A DNA stretch of 64,000 nt, from the NCBI RefSeq assembly GCF_004210375.1, contig NC_134830.1, positions 12,772,001-12,836,000 of the forward strand, written 5' to 3'. The position numbers and the translations under genes were made by a program. Position 1 is the first letter of the stretch. Every line of letters begins with the position of its first letter. Source of the stretch: Tachypleus tridentatus. Lineage: Eukaryota > Arthropoda > Merostomata > Xiphosura > Limulidae. The notes below the pieces were generated by a model that was not told the DNA's origin, searched no databases, and worked only from the letters and a program-made list of their open reading frames with translations. Shown in pieces: positions 37,641 to 48,837 of this stretch.

Positions 37641-38079
37641 TTAACTGTACTTGAAACTTTGTATATATTTAATTTTTACTTGTTTAAGGTGTGAAGTGCG
37701 ATGGGACATTATAAAATTGTCGGATGAGAAAGAGCGAAACAAAGGTAGCACCGAAGAAGTGAGCCAGGCCAGAGCCAGACAAGTTTTAGTAATATCTGCC
37801 ATTCTAAATGTTTTATAGTGAATATAAATCATATTTTGAAAGCCTATTATAAAGAGCGAAATGCCTTCGTATAACATTTCATTAAAACTAATATATATAT
37901 ATATATATAACCCAAAACATACATTTATAAACTTAATATTCATTAACCAAACCAGAGCAGACATTACAAGTCCAGAACAAGCGGAACGTGGTAAACATAA
38001 CTATAACCTAAAAACAATATTTCAATAACCAAAATATAATAGACATGCATACAACTACAGCTTAACAAACACTAGAAAT

Positions 38080-38930
38080 GACAGAAAAGTGTCCAGATCT
38101 ACGGTATCAAGAAGACTGAACGAGAATGGAATATTTTGGTTGTGTAGCAGTTTAAGAACTTTTACTTCGATCTCCAAGTATTATCAAGAGAGTAAAATTT
38201 ACTAAAAAAAAAGTACAAAACTGGATTGCTGATGATTGGAAAAGGATGTTATGAACTGATGAGTCCAAGTTTATAGTATCTGTCGGAAGAAAGGTGAAAG
38301 ATACGTCATTACATAACACCTACCCTGAAACATGGAGGAGGCAGTGTGATGGTTCGAGGGTGTTTATCTGCTGAGGCGATGGGAGATATTTGCAAAATTT
38401 ATGAAAAATTGGACCAGTTTAAATACCTTAAGATACTAATCTGTCACGGTATACTCAGAGGTTTGCATATTATTGCAAAGGATTCTATTACGAATAGGAT
38501 AATGACCCCAAACACTTATCCAACCTGTGTAGAAACTACGTAGCCAAAAAAGAAGCTTACTGGAATCATTCACATTATGCAATGATCCCCACAGAGCCCC
38601 CAATCTCAATTCAGTTAAGATGATCTGGAATTTGATGGATCAAAAACTGAACGAATCAAAAAGTTACTTCTAAAGAAACTGTGAATATACATTTGAAGTA
38701 AAATATCTAATAACACTTCGAGTAAATATTTTGTAACAATGTCTAAAACTGCCTGTTGTTATTAAAGCAAATGGGTAAACACATAACATTATCTGTTTGA
38801 TACTTACACCGATACTTTGTTTTACTAAGTATGAACATTAATAACGTTTTGCGAGTTACTTTTTATTGTTCTTTGAAAGTAGCCTGAAATTTAATTTTTG
38901 ACTGTCCTAACACTCATGCGCAGTATTGTA
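38080..38930 (+). pseudogene. Fossil Tc1-like transposase with one terminal repeat
   Basis: Plus-strand pieces are STVSRRLNENGIFWL (end of the DNA-binding domain, about 38110), TDESKF (first catalytic Asp region, about 38258), GGGSVMV (about 38336), KLDQFKYLKILICHG (about 38408), QDNDPKHTS-like remains (about 38495) and SPDLNPIEMIWNLMD-like remains (about 38600-38645). Frameshifts separate them. The right end ACTGTCCTAACACTCATGCG (38901-38920) continues to CAGTATTGTA and looks like a Tc1 terminal repeat. I did not find its inverted partner on the left, so the 5' end is probably lost. It does not overlap SETD3. Confidence 0.82.
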
Positions 38931-39689
38931 TAACAACAACTCCAACCTAACAAACATTACAACAATAATCAGAACATAATAGACATACACTTTTTTGAAG
39001 AAAGTATGCTATAAACTGCTATAAAATAATTTTTCTTACGCATTCCTCTTAACTCGTCTAATCCGGTTTGAAAGCGAAAATGTGAACAAATAGTACTTTA
39101 GATCTAGCTTCAGAATCCACTGCTAATAATATTTTACTTCGGTACCAGTGATCATTTGTTAGGCTGGACGATAAGAAATAGAGGTACCCATTAAACGTTG
39201 TTTTTATAACAACTTTTAGACCTCTTGGAATTCCAATATTTTGTCAGCTTTTGGCGTCTGAGGAATTATAGTGTACATATAAATAGCGTACTTGTTATTA
39301 ATCTTTTGTAAATATTACTGTTTTACCAATCACGTCACAGTCGGAAATTACCAATTGCCTGATTATGTATAGTAAACATAATTTTGTCACTGTTTAGTAT
39401 TGATAACAGTTTAAAATTAGACATTGTAATGATTGTAAAAAAAACAATATTTGAAGTTATCAATAAAAGTGCCACGCAAAAAATAAAAAAATAACGATAC
39501 CTTTTCGGTTTTTATTTAAACGAGTGGGAAATGAGGACTGACCTTGTGACCAGTATATAATTGATACATAACATTATGTGATTGATCCTTGTGAGAGACA
39601 ACAAACAAATAGTTCAGCTTCACTGCCTAAATTTATCATCCAATTCAACGATAAGTTCGAAGACTTTTGTTACTACCCTATTATGACAC

Positions 39690-39802
39690 CAGTGGCACTG
39701 CGGCATGTCCGCGGACTTAAACGCTAAAAAACCGGGTTTCGATACATGTGGTGGGCAGAGCACAGCCCATTGTGTAGCTTTGTGCTTAACTTCAAACAAT
39801 CA
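39690..39802 (+). repeat. tRNA-derived SINE, family 2
   Basis: A short element: GTGGCACTGCGGCATGTCCG head, box-B-like GGGTTTCGATAC, then GGTGGGCAGAGCACAG and TTGTGTAGCTTTGTGCTTAA, with a poor A-rich end. The same order appears at 44581, 47570 and 51321, which defines the family within this window. Confidence 0.8.
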
Positions 39803-40209
39803 CCCTAGACTTTTGAACTAAACCTAACGAACTATTGTAAATCAGTAAATGAAGTCCGATAAAAAAAAGTTCAGAAGTAAATTAAAATACCATAATCGGG
39901 GGCCTTTCAGTGTGAGGGGGGGGGGCAATTGCTTAGTTTGCCCTGTAGGTAAGACCGTACCCGTATGCTGAAGAATGACTGTATGAACATAAATTCAGCG
40001 TGCACTTGGCGCAAATTGTATGTTGCAGGGTTAGTTGCATATTATGTAGTATGAGGCTTTTGAGTGTTGAGATCGGACCACGCCCCAAATCAACCTTTCC
40101 AAAAATAAATTGTCAGCCATTCCACTTTTTGAAGGTACAGTAATAATCAGCGTTCAACGTTTTTCTCTTGACTTGAACTTCAGGAATGAACAGTGCTACA
40201 AGACAGATA

Positions 40210-41099
40210 CAGAGATGCCAACTATGTCAAATAACTGAGCGTAATGATTGTAGACAGAGCCCTTTATCATTTGCGGCTATTAGGCTGACCAATGTCTCTA
40301 AGCTGTTTATTATTATAACTATTATTATTTGTTACTGCTATAGATTGCTCATTTATGACTTGTTTTGTGTACTTAATAAATAAGTTTAAAATAATATTTT
40401 TTGAAATTCCTTTTCATATTCTGAATTCTTACTCATAAATGTCATTATCTGCATCGTTTTTGTCTTCGCCTCAGCCTTTTGTTGGTGAGATGCCGATTTT
40501 GTATGTCTGAAACAATCGTTTATCCTGCCATACGCCACAGAAAAATCGATGTGACAAACTGTACAAAACGCATGACTGTCACTGACTTTTGATATAATTA
40601 CCGGATATTTTGCACTATAATCTTTCCTAATTTTTTTTGATTATCAGTTTTAGTCCTTTTAGATTTGCCAGAAACAAGACAATCTGGTGAACGAGGTCTC
40701 TTTTTTTTCCATCTTGTTAACGACCGCATTGTTGTTTCTATGCCGCTTAGACAACGAGAAATACTCATCTTCGCGAGCGCTGATTGGCTGACAAGCACTG
40801 ATGACGTAACTATGGATTCACCCCATGTACCCAGTATGGAGAAGCACCGCACTCAAATTATTGGTAGACGTCGGAGATACAAATATTTTTTTTATTATTT
40901 CAAGCACAAACATGATTTTCTTTTCACCCCTTTCAAGCCCTGGGGGAACAATTTATCACTTTATTGTATAAGCCTATATAATATATAATAATTTGGGAGT
41001 TGCAACAAGTCGTAATATTTGTCTGTATGAGCGTATAGTGGTAATGTATACACCAAAATCGTAATGATTACGCTCAAATCGCAATGGTTGGCATCTATG
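40210..41099. mobile_element. Truncated hAT-like DNA transposon with inverted ends
   Basis: The left end CAGAGATGCCAACTATGTCA (40210) is matched in inverted orientation by the right end, read from 41099 on the minus strand as CATAGATGCCAACCATTGCG. Both then share GAGCGTAATGATT-like sequence, giving about 45 bp of imperfect inverted repeat. CAGAGATG-type ends are characteristic of hAT elements. CAGATA lies just outside each end and may be a degraded 8-bp duplication. Only an N-terminal zinc-finger fragment of a transposase is inside, so the element is internally deleted and non-autonomous. Confidence 0.68.
40400..40780 (-). pseudogene. N-terminal zinc-finger fragment of a hAT-like transposase
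   Basis: On the minus strand a basic stretch (RWKKKRPRSPD, then SGKSKRTKT) is followed, after a one-base frameshift in an A-run (40631-40638), by SDSHAFCTVCHIDFSVAYGR and then a His-x5-His pair. The pattern Cys-x2-Cys, spacer of about 16, His-x5-His is the finger found at the start of many hAT-type and domesticated transposases. The frame closes soon after the finger and no catalytic domain is present. It lies inside the hAT ends described at 40210-41099. Start and end are approximate. Confidence 0.62.
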
Positions 41100-41368
41100 C
41101 AGATATAGTGGAAAAGAGTGGAGGAAAAAAAGGTTTATTCATAAGAACTGGTGAACTAAGGGAAAAGTCCGCGTAGATTTCTGGCAAGCACACAGTGTGT
41201 ATTGGCTCCCTGCATAGGGTGCTATTATTGACCGCTTGCTGAAGTACAGTCTTTAAAGAAATGGTGTGCGTGGAACACTGTTTTTTAATACTTCTTTCTT
41301 TCAATGTATCAACTTATGTAGCTCAATGAGAGATAGACAGCGATTGTTTTAATTGGTGATATTAGATC

Positions 41369-41632
41369 CAGCATGGCCAGATGGTAAAGGCGCTCAACTC
41401 ATCTAAGAGTCGCGGGTTTAAATTCTCGTCACACTAAACATGCTCATTCTTTCAGTCGTGAGGTCGTTATAAAGTCACAATCAATCCCACTATTCGTTGG
41501 TGAAAGAGTAGCCCAAGAGTTGTCGATGGGTAGTGATGACTAGCTGCCTTCCCTCGTTTAACACTACCAAATTAGGGACGGTTAGTGCAGATAACCCTCG
41601 TTTAGCTTTACGCGAAATTAAAAATAAAACAA
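41369..41632 (+). repeat. tRNA-derived SINE, family 1
   Basis: The head is CCAGCATGGCCAGATGG, with box B GGGTTTAAATTCTCG, and the body is intact except for small changes. It ends TACGCGAAATTAAAAATAAAAC. TGATATT occurs just before the head (41358) and after the tail (41637) and may be the target-site duplication. Confidence 0.9.
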
Positions 41633-42173
41633 CCTGATGATATTCTATTGTGAACAATGTTTCTTATTTTCTGACGAAAGAAAAAGGAAAATGTACAAGG
41701 TAATGATTGTAAGCATACTTACACATCAGAATATTTGTGTGTGTGTAAAGTGGACTGGGTCTTCTTTTCTGTAGTTTCTCGGCAATCGGTTTTTCCTAAT
41801 TGGAAACTTAATAAATTCTACTGATTTCGATTGTCGCCCGAATATACAACGATAGGTCCGGTTTCGACTGCTGAACCAATTATCGGTAAAACATTATTAA
41901 ATATGAAGTTTATGCAATAAAACAATTCTTAATAGGAAACTCACTAAGCTACATAAGTTAAAACTTATGGCTCTCCAAAGTTTCCATCAATAACCCCATT
42001 CCGTCACCCAGTGTGAATTAATTGAAGGAAAGAGATCGTTGACATTTTTTTTAATCTTCACAGTTTTTTCGCTAGTTCTATGATTTAAATGTATATTAAT
42101 TAAAGTAACAGAATTACCATATTTAACTACTAATATGTGACGGAGATATTGTGTAATGTTACTAATTATTTGT

Positions 42174-42376
42174 GCAGGCCTGATGATTGGGGCGCTTGAC
42201 TCGCAAGCTGTGGGGCGCGGCTTGAAATTTGTCATTGAATATGCATGAAATTTCAGCCAATGGGTTGTTATAACGTGACAGCCATCCCACAATTCTTTGG
42301 TAAAGAGAAGCTTCATCACTGGTGGGGGTTGTTGTTGACTGACCACATTCCTTTTAACGTGTTGCTGCTCTCGAGT
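42174..42376 (+). repeat. tRNA-derived SINE, family 1 (old, interrupted copy)
   Basis: A degraded copy: GGGGCGCTTGACTCGCAAGC, GGGTTGTTATAACGTGACAG, CCCACAATTCTTTGGTAAAG, then a tail region CTCTCGAGTAGTTTTGTG. The tail is cut by an inverted, younger copy of the same family at 42386. Confidence 0.75.
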
Positions 42377-42385
42377 AGTTTTGTG

Positions 42386-42620
42386 GGGTTTGGTTTGTTT
42401 TGAATTTCAAGCAAAGCTACACGAGGGCTAATTGCGCTAGCCGTCCCTAATTTAGCAGTGTAAGACTAGAAGGAAGGCAGCTAGTAATCACCACCCAACG
42501 CCAATTGTTGGCGCCCCACACGACTGCAAGAGTACGAGCATGTTTGGTGTGACGGGGATTAGAACCCACGACCTTCGGATTAGAAGTCGAGTGCCTTAAC
42601 CCTCCTGGTCATGCCGGGTA
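42386..42620 (-). repeat. tRNA-derived SINE, family 1, nested inside an older copy
   Basis: Minus orientation: tail first (GTTTGTTTTGAATTTC), then the body and the head complement CTGGTCATGCCGGG at 42605-42618. AGTTTTGTG flanks the element on both sides (42377-42385 and 42621-42629), which fits a target duplication inside the tail of the older + copy. Confidence 0.88.
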
Positions 42621-42629
42621 AGTTTTGTG

Positions 42630-44030
42630 TGGAGTTAACAAATAACCTATTTGAGAAATTGTATTTCTTAATCATATTTTCTTAGTTGTAAAACCATGAC
42701 GATATTTTGTAATATGCATTTGTTAGTTTCATTCAGTAGTAAATTTTATGCTCTTATCAAATCTGACATGTAAAGGTATTCTATGAAATACATGTAATAA
42801 TCTTGAATTGAACTTTAGGAAATGGTAAAGATCTACATTTCAATGTCTTTATATCGTTTTTTTAAAAACATTTTTGTTGTTTAAATCTCACAATAACTTT
42901 CAGTATTGATGTGATCAGCTTCTGATTTATCGACGTAGCTACAAAGTTTAACCAACTGAAACGTACCCAATATGAAACAATCGGGAACTGAGATATATAT
43001 ATATGTATATTGATTCTGTTATTCAAATATGTTTTGTTCGTGGAACGTAATAGTTTAAATCTGGATAATATTGAACTATATGTTATTTTCTATTTCTTTA
43101 TATTTTCTATAATACTTGACTCCAGCCCACCACACTTTTGAGAGACAAAGATGAAACAAAACTGACGTTTCTAAGAAATGCAATGGAAAGTGAAAAAATA
43201 TTAAATGAAGACTTCTATCGCTGTGATTTGCGTAGATAATAATATTGTGCACTCAACCCACAGAAAATGTTCAGTGTATACAAATAAACAGCGTTGAGGT
43301 GTAATTGTTTAGAGAGAGAATTTTCAGTAAAGAGCATTTTCATCTCCTTAAAAGTTACTTTACACATGCGTTATGTAAAATGCGTTATTTTACAAAAGGA
43401 TTAGCTTGTGTCATAAATCATAATGAAATTAATAAAATATCACGTATCTGAAAGTTAATTAAGTTATATAAACGGCAGATACATTTAGATGCCATGTTTT
43501 AATTTTCTGCTAGTAAATTCTACAATGACTTAATGTATGTATATATATAGATATAACGGAACCTATACTTTTTTTTTCAAACGTCTTTCAACATGTCTTA
43601 TCAAATTTCTGTATTATCGAGGGCGATGTTGCAAAATAAGGCGAGGTTTCATTAATTAGACAGTCTCTTAAATTGTGTTAATTCGTAAACACCACAATTT
43701 AATGAAATAGGGCGATTGCAAAGGATATATAATTCTAAAGAAGAGGGTCAAAAGTTTGTGAAATTTGAACATTTAATCATAACTTTTAAGTTTTTGTTTT
43801 TTTGGAGAGAAAATTTTGTTGTCAATATGTGTGCGTGCATCATACATATATTCATAAACATTATATCAAATTAAGGCATAATTAGCCGTGAAATGAAACA
43901 CGTTGGCTTTCAGATTTATTTACTAATTCATGCTATTCTAATACACCTGTTCGATTATATTGTACTTGAATAAATTATCTTAGATAACTCCTGAACTAAT
44001 TAAAAGAATGAATAACTATCAGAAAAAAGT
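42630..44030. other. Intergenic sequence, nothing recognised
   Basis: AT-rich, with short AT dinucleotide runs (about 42993-43010 and 43538-43556). I see no coding exon, RNA gene or repeat family. Confidence 0.55.
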
Positions 44031-44031
44031 C

Positions 44032-44250
44032 CCTAATTTAGCAGTGTAAGACTAGAGGGAGGGCAGCTAGTCATCACCACCCACCACCAATTCTTGGGCT
44101 ACTCTTTTACCGAGGAAAAGTGAGACTGACTGTCCCATTAAAACGCTCCCGCGGCTGAAAGGGCGAGCATGTTCAGTGTGACAGGGATTTTAACCCACGA
44201 CCTCCGGATTACGAGTTGAGTGATTTAACCACCTGGCCATGCTATGCCAT
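44032..44250 (-). repeat. tRNA-derived SINE, family 1, lacking its 3' tail
   Basis: It starts at TCCCTAATTTAGCAGTG (body complement) and runs through the box-B complement to CCACCTGGCCATGC. The part that normally precedes TCCCTAATTTAG in this orientation, the tail, is missing. Short scraps of another copy follow at about 44277-44330 (CGACCAATCCTATCATTTG and CCCGGCATGACTAGGTGG). Confidence 0.85.
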
Positions 44251-44580
44251 CATAGAGAGAAAGGTACGTTTTTACGTGACGACCAATCCTATCATTTGTT
44301 GGAAAATGACCCGGCATGACTAGGTGGTTACGTACAAAATATTTTTATGATCCTAAACTATAAAGATCTTTTACTCTCCCTCCCCCAGACATGAATAATT
44401 TCTTTAAATTTTTGTGAGCCCTGCACTGAAGGTAATTTTGCATAGAAAAAATTATCAGTGGGCCTTGGGGTTAAGGTCCCTCTAGCCCCTAGTTAAATAC
44501 ACCACTGGAAGCAGCATATTGTATTATTATTAAATGAAGTTGAATGCAACAAATGTTATGGGTTTTTACATGTATGTGTG

Positions 44581-44695
44581 TTTTAGTTATAGCAAAGCCA
44601 CCTCGGGCTATCTACTGAGCCCACCGCGGGGAATCGAACGTCTAATTTTAGCGTTATAAATCCGTAGACTTACCGCTGTACATCTGGGTCGCTAG
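44581..44695 (-). repeat. tRNA-derived SINE, family 2
   Basis: The complement of family 2 is visible: AGCAAAGCCACC, GGGCTATCTACTGAGCCCAC, GGGAATCGAACG (box-B region), GTAGACTTACCGCTGTAC. It is diverged, but order and length match the copy at 39690. Confidence 0.72.
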
Positions 44696-44699
44696 ATGT

Positions 44700-46950
44700 A
44701 TGAAACAAAAAGAAAATTAAACATACAAAAAGAATATTATCCAGTTCGTCAGAGTTACATAACCATATGTAAATAAATAAACTTACATTTTCTGAATATA
44801 ATGTTACCATAATAAAATAAGAACTAAGATAAAAGAAAAATGGTTGAGTCGTTACTAATCACGTTACATAAAAATCTAATTAATAAACATCCAGACAAGT
44901 ATTTTAGTTTTTTTTAAAGAAGCTTTTTTCATTTTCTTTTATTAAAAACAAAACAGAAAGTTTTTTTTCGTTCACAAGTTCACGTGTTTCGGTTCTCATT
45001 CCGTTCTACGATATTTCAAATTTATTTTATTTTACAAAATCGTACTGGAGATTCAAACGTATTAACATTTAGATGCATTATTGTTGATTTTCCAACCAAT
45101 TGTTAGCAGTTCAGTATTCACAGTTACCTTTGTACCTCACAAAAAGTTGCATGTATTATGATGTAAACATAACATCGTATTTAAACAAAGTATTTTTAGT
45201 TACTTTTATTGCAACAGAATTTGTGTTTACATTTAAGCACACATAACATAAATTTGTATTAGTCTGTTGACTTGTACTATAAAATCTATTTCCTACAAAC
45301 GCTTTGCTTTCTCCTCTCCTGAAAATATTTCGGTGGTCGCTCATGACTTTATAATTTGTAGGCACATTATAATCATTCCGTTGTATCTTCTAATATAGAT
45401 TGCCCTCTGGGATTATGTCTTCTGTGTTTTCAATTCTTAAGGATGGCATACATGAATAACACACACGCAACCGCAAGCGCATATTTTCATAATACAAAGC
45501 ATCTAACTCGTGGTCAATTGGTAGCTTCTAAAAGACCGCCTCAGGCAGGTGCGGTAACCGTCGTAACAAAACTTACGTAAATCGTCTTTCTGTAGTTAAG
45601 GTTCCCTAACGTGCTGTCATCTGTGAGCGGTGAAACTAAATATATTTTTACACCTTGCGAAAACACTTCCTGGGAGAATTTATCTGAATTATCTTTCAGT
45701 CAAAATTCAGTTTTTCAGTATTGAAAGCTTTCGTTCTGTCACTACCTTGCATATCAACACACTTGTGACGAACAGAACCTCTTCATTTAGCCCATTTTAA
45801 GGCCTTTGCTTTCTGGTAAACCCCGCGGTTTGTTCAGATGAATTTCTGTTATTTCAATAATAGTGGTCTTTGCTCAAAAATCCTTTAGGTTGGAAAGTAA
45901 AGAAAAGTGCAACACACCTATAAGTTAATGCCCCCTCCCGATCAAACTACTGTCATAACTCATACAGAAATGCTAACTGCACAATGTAATGCATACATAG
46001 TATAATATAATAACACTCAGAAGTTCGGAAATCAGAGGCTGCTAAGCCATTTCAGTTATTGTTGACACAACGAACAATTCTCTCAACTGTTACAGAAGAG
46101 AGAGTGAGAGACCACGAAGAAAGTTCGTGAGAATCGCACAGAAGGCTTAGATAAACTGATATTCCAATAATGATATCACACAGGAGAAATCCCAAACAAT
46201 GTTTAGACAAACTCTTGATACTCCAATATGAATATCTTACAAGGTTTGGGCAAACTGCCATTTCTACAAAAGTACCATTTTCGCTCAGAAAATCACATAG
46301 GCACTTGGAAAGCAAAAGCGTCCAACTCTTTTTCAGTTGTTAGTTTATGAACATTCTATCTGGTTTAATCGAGTAACGGTCACAAATTGTTGCCTTTTGC
46401 TAGATAACACTAACCCATAGTTCAGAAAGTAAATAATGCTAGTCCCTTTCAATCATTGGTCATGAAAACTAATAACTTTCTAAGCGGTTATGATTATATA
46501 GTGGCCTCTCAATGGAGTACATAGTACATTGTACCTCATGACACCTTTTCAGTCAATAAACAACCATGTCTTCTAAATGGAATGCAGTTTCATCCTCAAA
46601 CTCATTAGGTTTGATCTCTAAGCTCTGATTCAACTAGAGAATACCAGCGATTCGTTTGTAATGTGTTGTCACAGCATATCCACCTCTTGGGCACGTGTGC
46701 ACACATTCCATGAATTCTGAATCTCATGGATCAGTGAAACAACTTATGTAACTATACGGTATGGATAAATAGGTTTTTTCTGTGAATATTTTTGGGAGTA
46801 ATACAAGAAAAAACACCATTAATGTGATAAAGGAGACGCTTTACACCTGGATAATCACATGGGTGCTCAGAACGCAGTGATTTACAACACCCTTTCTCTC
46901 GTTTGTTTCACAATCAAACAAATGTCCAGGCTAGTTTGTTACCTCAATCC
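44700..46950. other. Intergenic sequence, nothing recognised
   Basis: I found no gene. An imperfect internal repeat is visible at about 46147-46253, where two stretches that run from TTAGA-AAACT through GATA-TCCAATA to ATATC sit next to each other. The minus-strand frame at 46052-46315 covers it but shows no domain, and the frame at 45156-45365 also has no support. Confidence 0.5.
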
Positions 46951-47126
46951 AGTAATCAGGAGGTTAACGTAAGTCTTTTGGTTAACCACCTCACAGTAAT
47001 CAGGAGGTTAGCGTAAGTCTCTTGGTTAACCACCTCACAGTAATCAGGAGGTTAACGTGAGTCTTTTGGTTAACCACCTCACAGTAATCAGGAGGTTAAC
47101 GTAAGTCTTTTGGTTAACCACCTCAC
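46951..47126. repeat. 44-bp tandem repeat, four units, each a hairpin
   Basis: Units start at 46951, 46995, 47039 and 47083, an exact 44-bp period with only two or three substitutions among copies. Each unit holds AGGAGGTTAAC, a 12-base spacer and GTTAACCACCT, so the arms pair at 10 of 11 positions with one A-A mismatch. The fourth unit ends in CCTCAC before unique sequence. No frame or promoter is evident. Confidence 0.93.
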
Positions 47127-47284
47127 TCATGATGATGCCTAGTATACTGAATGGATTTCAATAGATTCCTGGTGTTTTTCATCCTTTTTACACCCACGAG
47201 ATCCTTTCAGCATCGCACCAATTTCTTTCCTTTCTTCCCCACTCTGTAGTATTTCTTGGAAAATCAGCAGAACTAGAAGTTATG

Positions 47285-47331
47285 TCAGATTACGAGTCGA
47301 GCGCCCTAACCACCTAGCCATACCTGGCCTC
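47285..47331 (-). repeat. SINE family 1, tRNA-head fragment only
   Basis: TCAGATTACGAGTCGAGCGC followed by CCACCTAGCCATACCTGGCC is the complement of the first 45 bases of family 1. The rest of the element is absent. It is either a truncated insertion or the remnant of a deletion. Confidence 0.7.
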
Positions 47332-47569
47332 ACGGAATAATAACAAACAACAAGTCAACAGTATTTTGTAACTAGTATACTGTAATAGTTTTTTATAACT
47401 ACTGCATAAGTACTTTAACAAATCCATTAGCTATTCTATTTGAACAGTTCAATAGAAATTTTCAAAACTGGAATAAGCTATGTATTTCATATCATAACGA
47501 AAAAAACACGAATTTATTTACTATTCACGAATTACAACTTTGTCTACTGAATGCCTCCCAGTATGATAT

Positions 47570-47672
47570 GTCTACAGACTTATGCTGTTAGAAACCGGGT
47601 TTCGACACCCATAGTGGGCAGAGAACAGATAGATCTTTGTGTCGCTTTGTGCTTAATAGCAAAACAAACAGT
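47570..47672 (+). repeat. tRNA-derived SINE, family 2
   Basis: Contains ACAGACTTATGCTGTTAG, AAACCGGGTTTCGACACCC, AGTGGGCAGAGAACAGATAG and TTTGTGCTTAATAGC, ending AAAACAAACAG. The first part of the head is lost relative to the copy at 39690. Confidence 0.78.
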
Positions 47673-48267
47673 CCGTTGGATAAAGTAAAACATCAGAATT
47701 ATTTATCGGCTAATTCTTAAAAAGAGTATGTTAGATACGGGGGTGACACGTGTATTTCACTTTGTATTTGACAACTCCGTAAAGAAAGAAGATTCGAGTA
47801 GGGGGGAATTATATTTGTGGTGGAAACATTCATTGTACAGTATCATGAATTTACGTTAGACTTTACACTTCATAAATGGATGGTAGGTTATTTATTAACG
47901 ACAGAAGATTAAAAAAATTCTTCAGAGAAATTATGTCACAATTGTGACATTATATGGTGAATTTAAGATTGTATTTAAGTATTTTTTTTTAGAAAATTAA
48001 GACACTAAAACTTGTATAATATAAAAAAAAAAGGTGATGCATTATCTACGTTTTGATACCAAGTTTTCTTAAACAAGTCAGTAATAATAAAGTTCACGGA
48101 AAGAGTGACGTCATGCAATCTAGTTGAAGTGAGAAGTTTAAGCATGCTCCTACATGTTACCTCATGTCACGCCAACTCTCACTGTTCTCACATGACAGTA
48201 AAAACTTGTTAAACTGCACTTAAAATTTACTTTCTCTTCAAACGTAGTTTTCAGATATTCTTGTTAA
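47673..48267. other. Intergenic sequence, nothing recognised
   Basis: AT-rich with A- and T-runs near 47985 and 48025. No gene or repeat is seen. Confidence 0.5.
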
Positions 48268-48534
48268 ATTGGTTTGATTGTCGCTCAAAGCTACACGAGG
48301 GCTACATGCACTAGCTGTTCCTAATTTATCTGTGATATGTTAAATAGAAGACAGCTAGTCAACACCACTAACTAACCGCAATCTTTTAAGTTACTATTTT
48401 ATAAACGAATAGTGGGATTGACCGTACTTTCTAACGTCCCCGCGGCTGAAGGGGCGAGCATTTTTGATGTGACGGGAATTCGAACTTGCGATCCTCAGAT
48501 TTCAAGTCGAGCACCCTAACAATTAGGCTATGAT
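48268..48534 (-). repeat. tRNA-derived SINE, family 1
   Basis: Minus orientation, from TTGGTTTGATTGTCGCTC (tail side) through CGAATAGTGGGATTGACC and CCCGCGGCTGAAGGGGCGAG to the box-B complement GGGAATTCGAACTTGCGATC. The head ends near TTAGGCTATG. It is moderately diverged. Confidence 0.87.
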
Positions 48535-48837
48535 TCTAGTTAAAATAGCCAGCATACTTTGGTTTATTATGTATGAAAACATACGCGTAGCAAGAAATAT
48601 ATACATATATATATATATTGTATTATTTTTCACTAATCAATTTCATTATTATTTTTTGCCACATGAAGAGTGAAAACGTTTGAATCTTAGTTATACGTAT
48701 TAATATAATGTTCATGAATAATGGTTCTAGATGTATTACAGCAGTTTACTGTTTTAATATATGTTGATGGTTTTAAAATATTAAAGATATATTTTCTGCT
48801 TAAGATTCCTTTCCAATTGAAGAATATCCCAAACTAT

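Noticed and set aside
40598..40852. Independent 84-residue minus-strand gene
   Set aside because: Its basic part is better explained as the start of the hAT zinc-finger fragment that continues in another frame past an A-run, within matched inverted ends.
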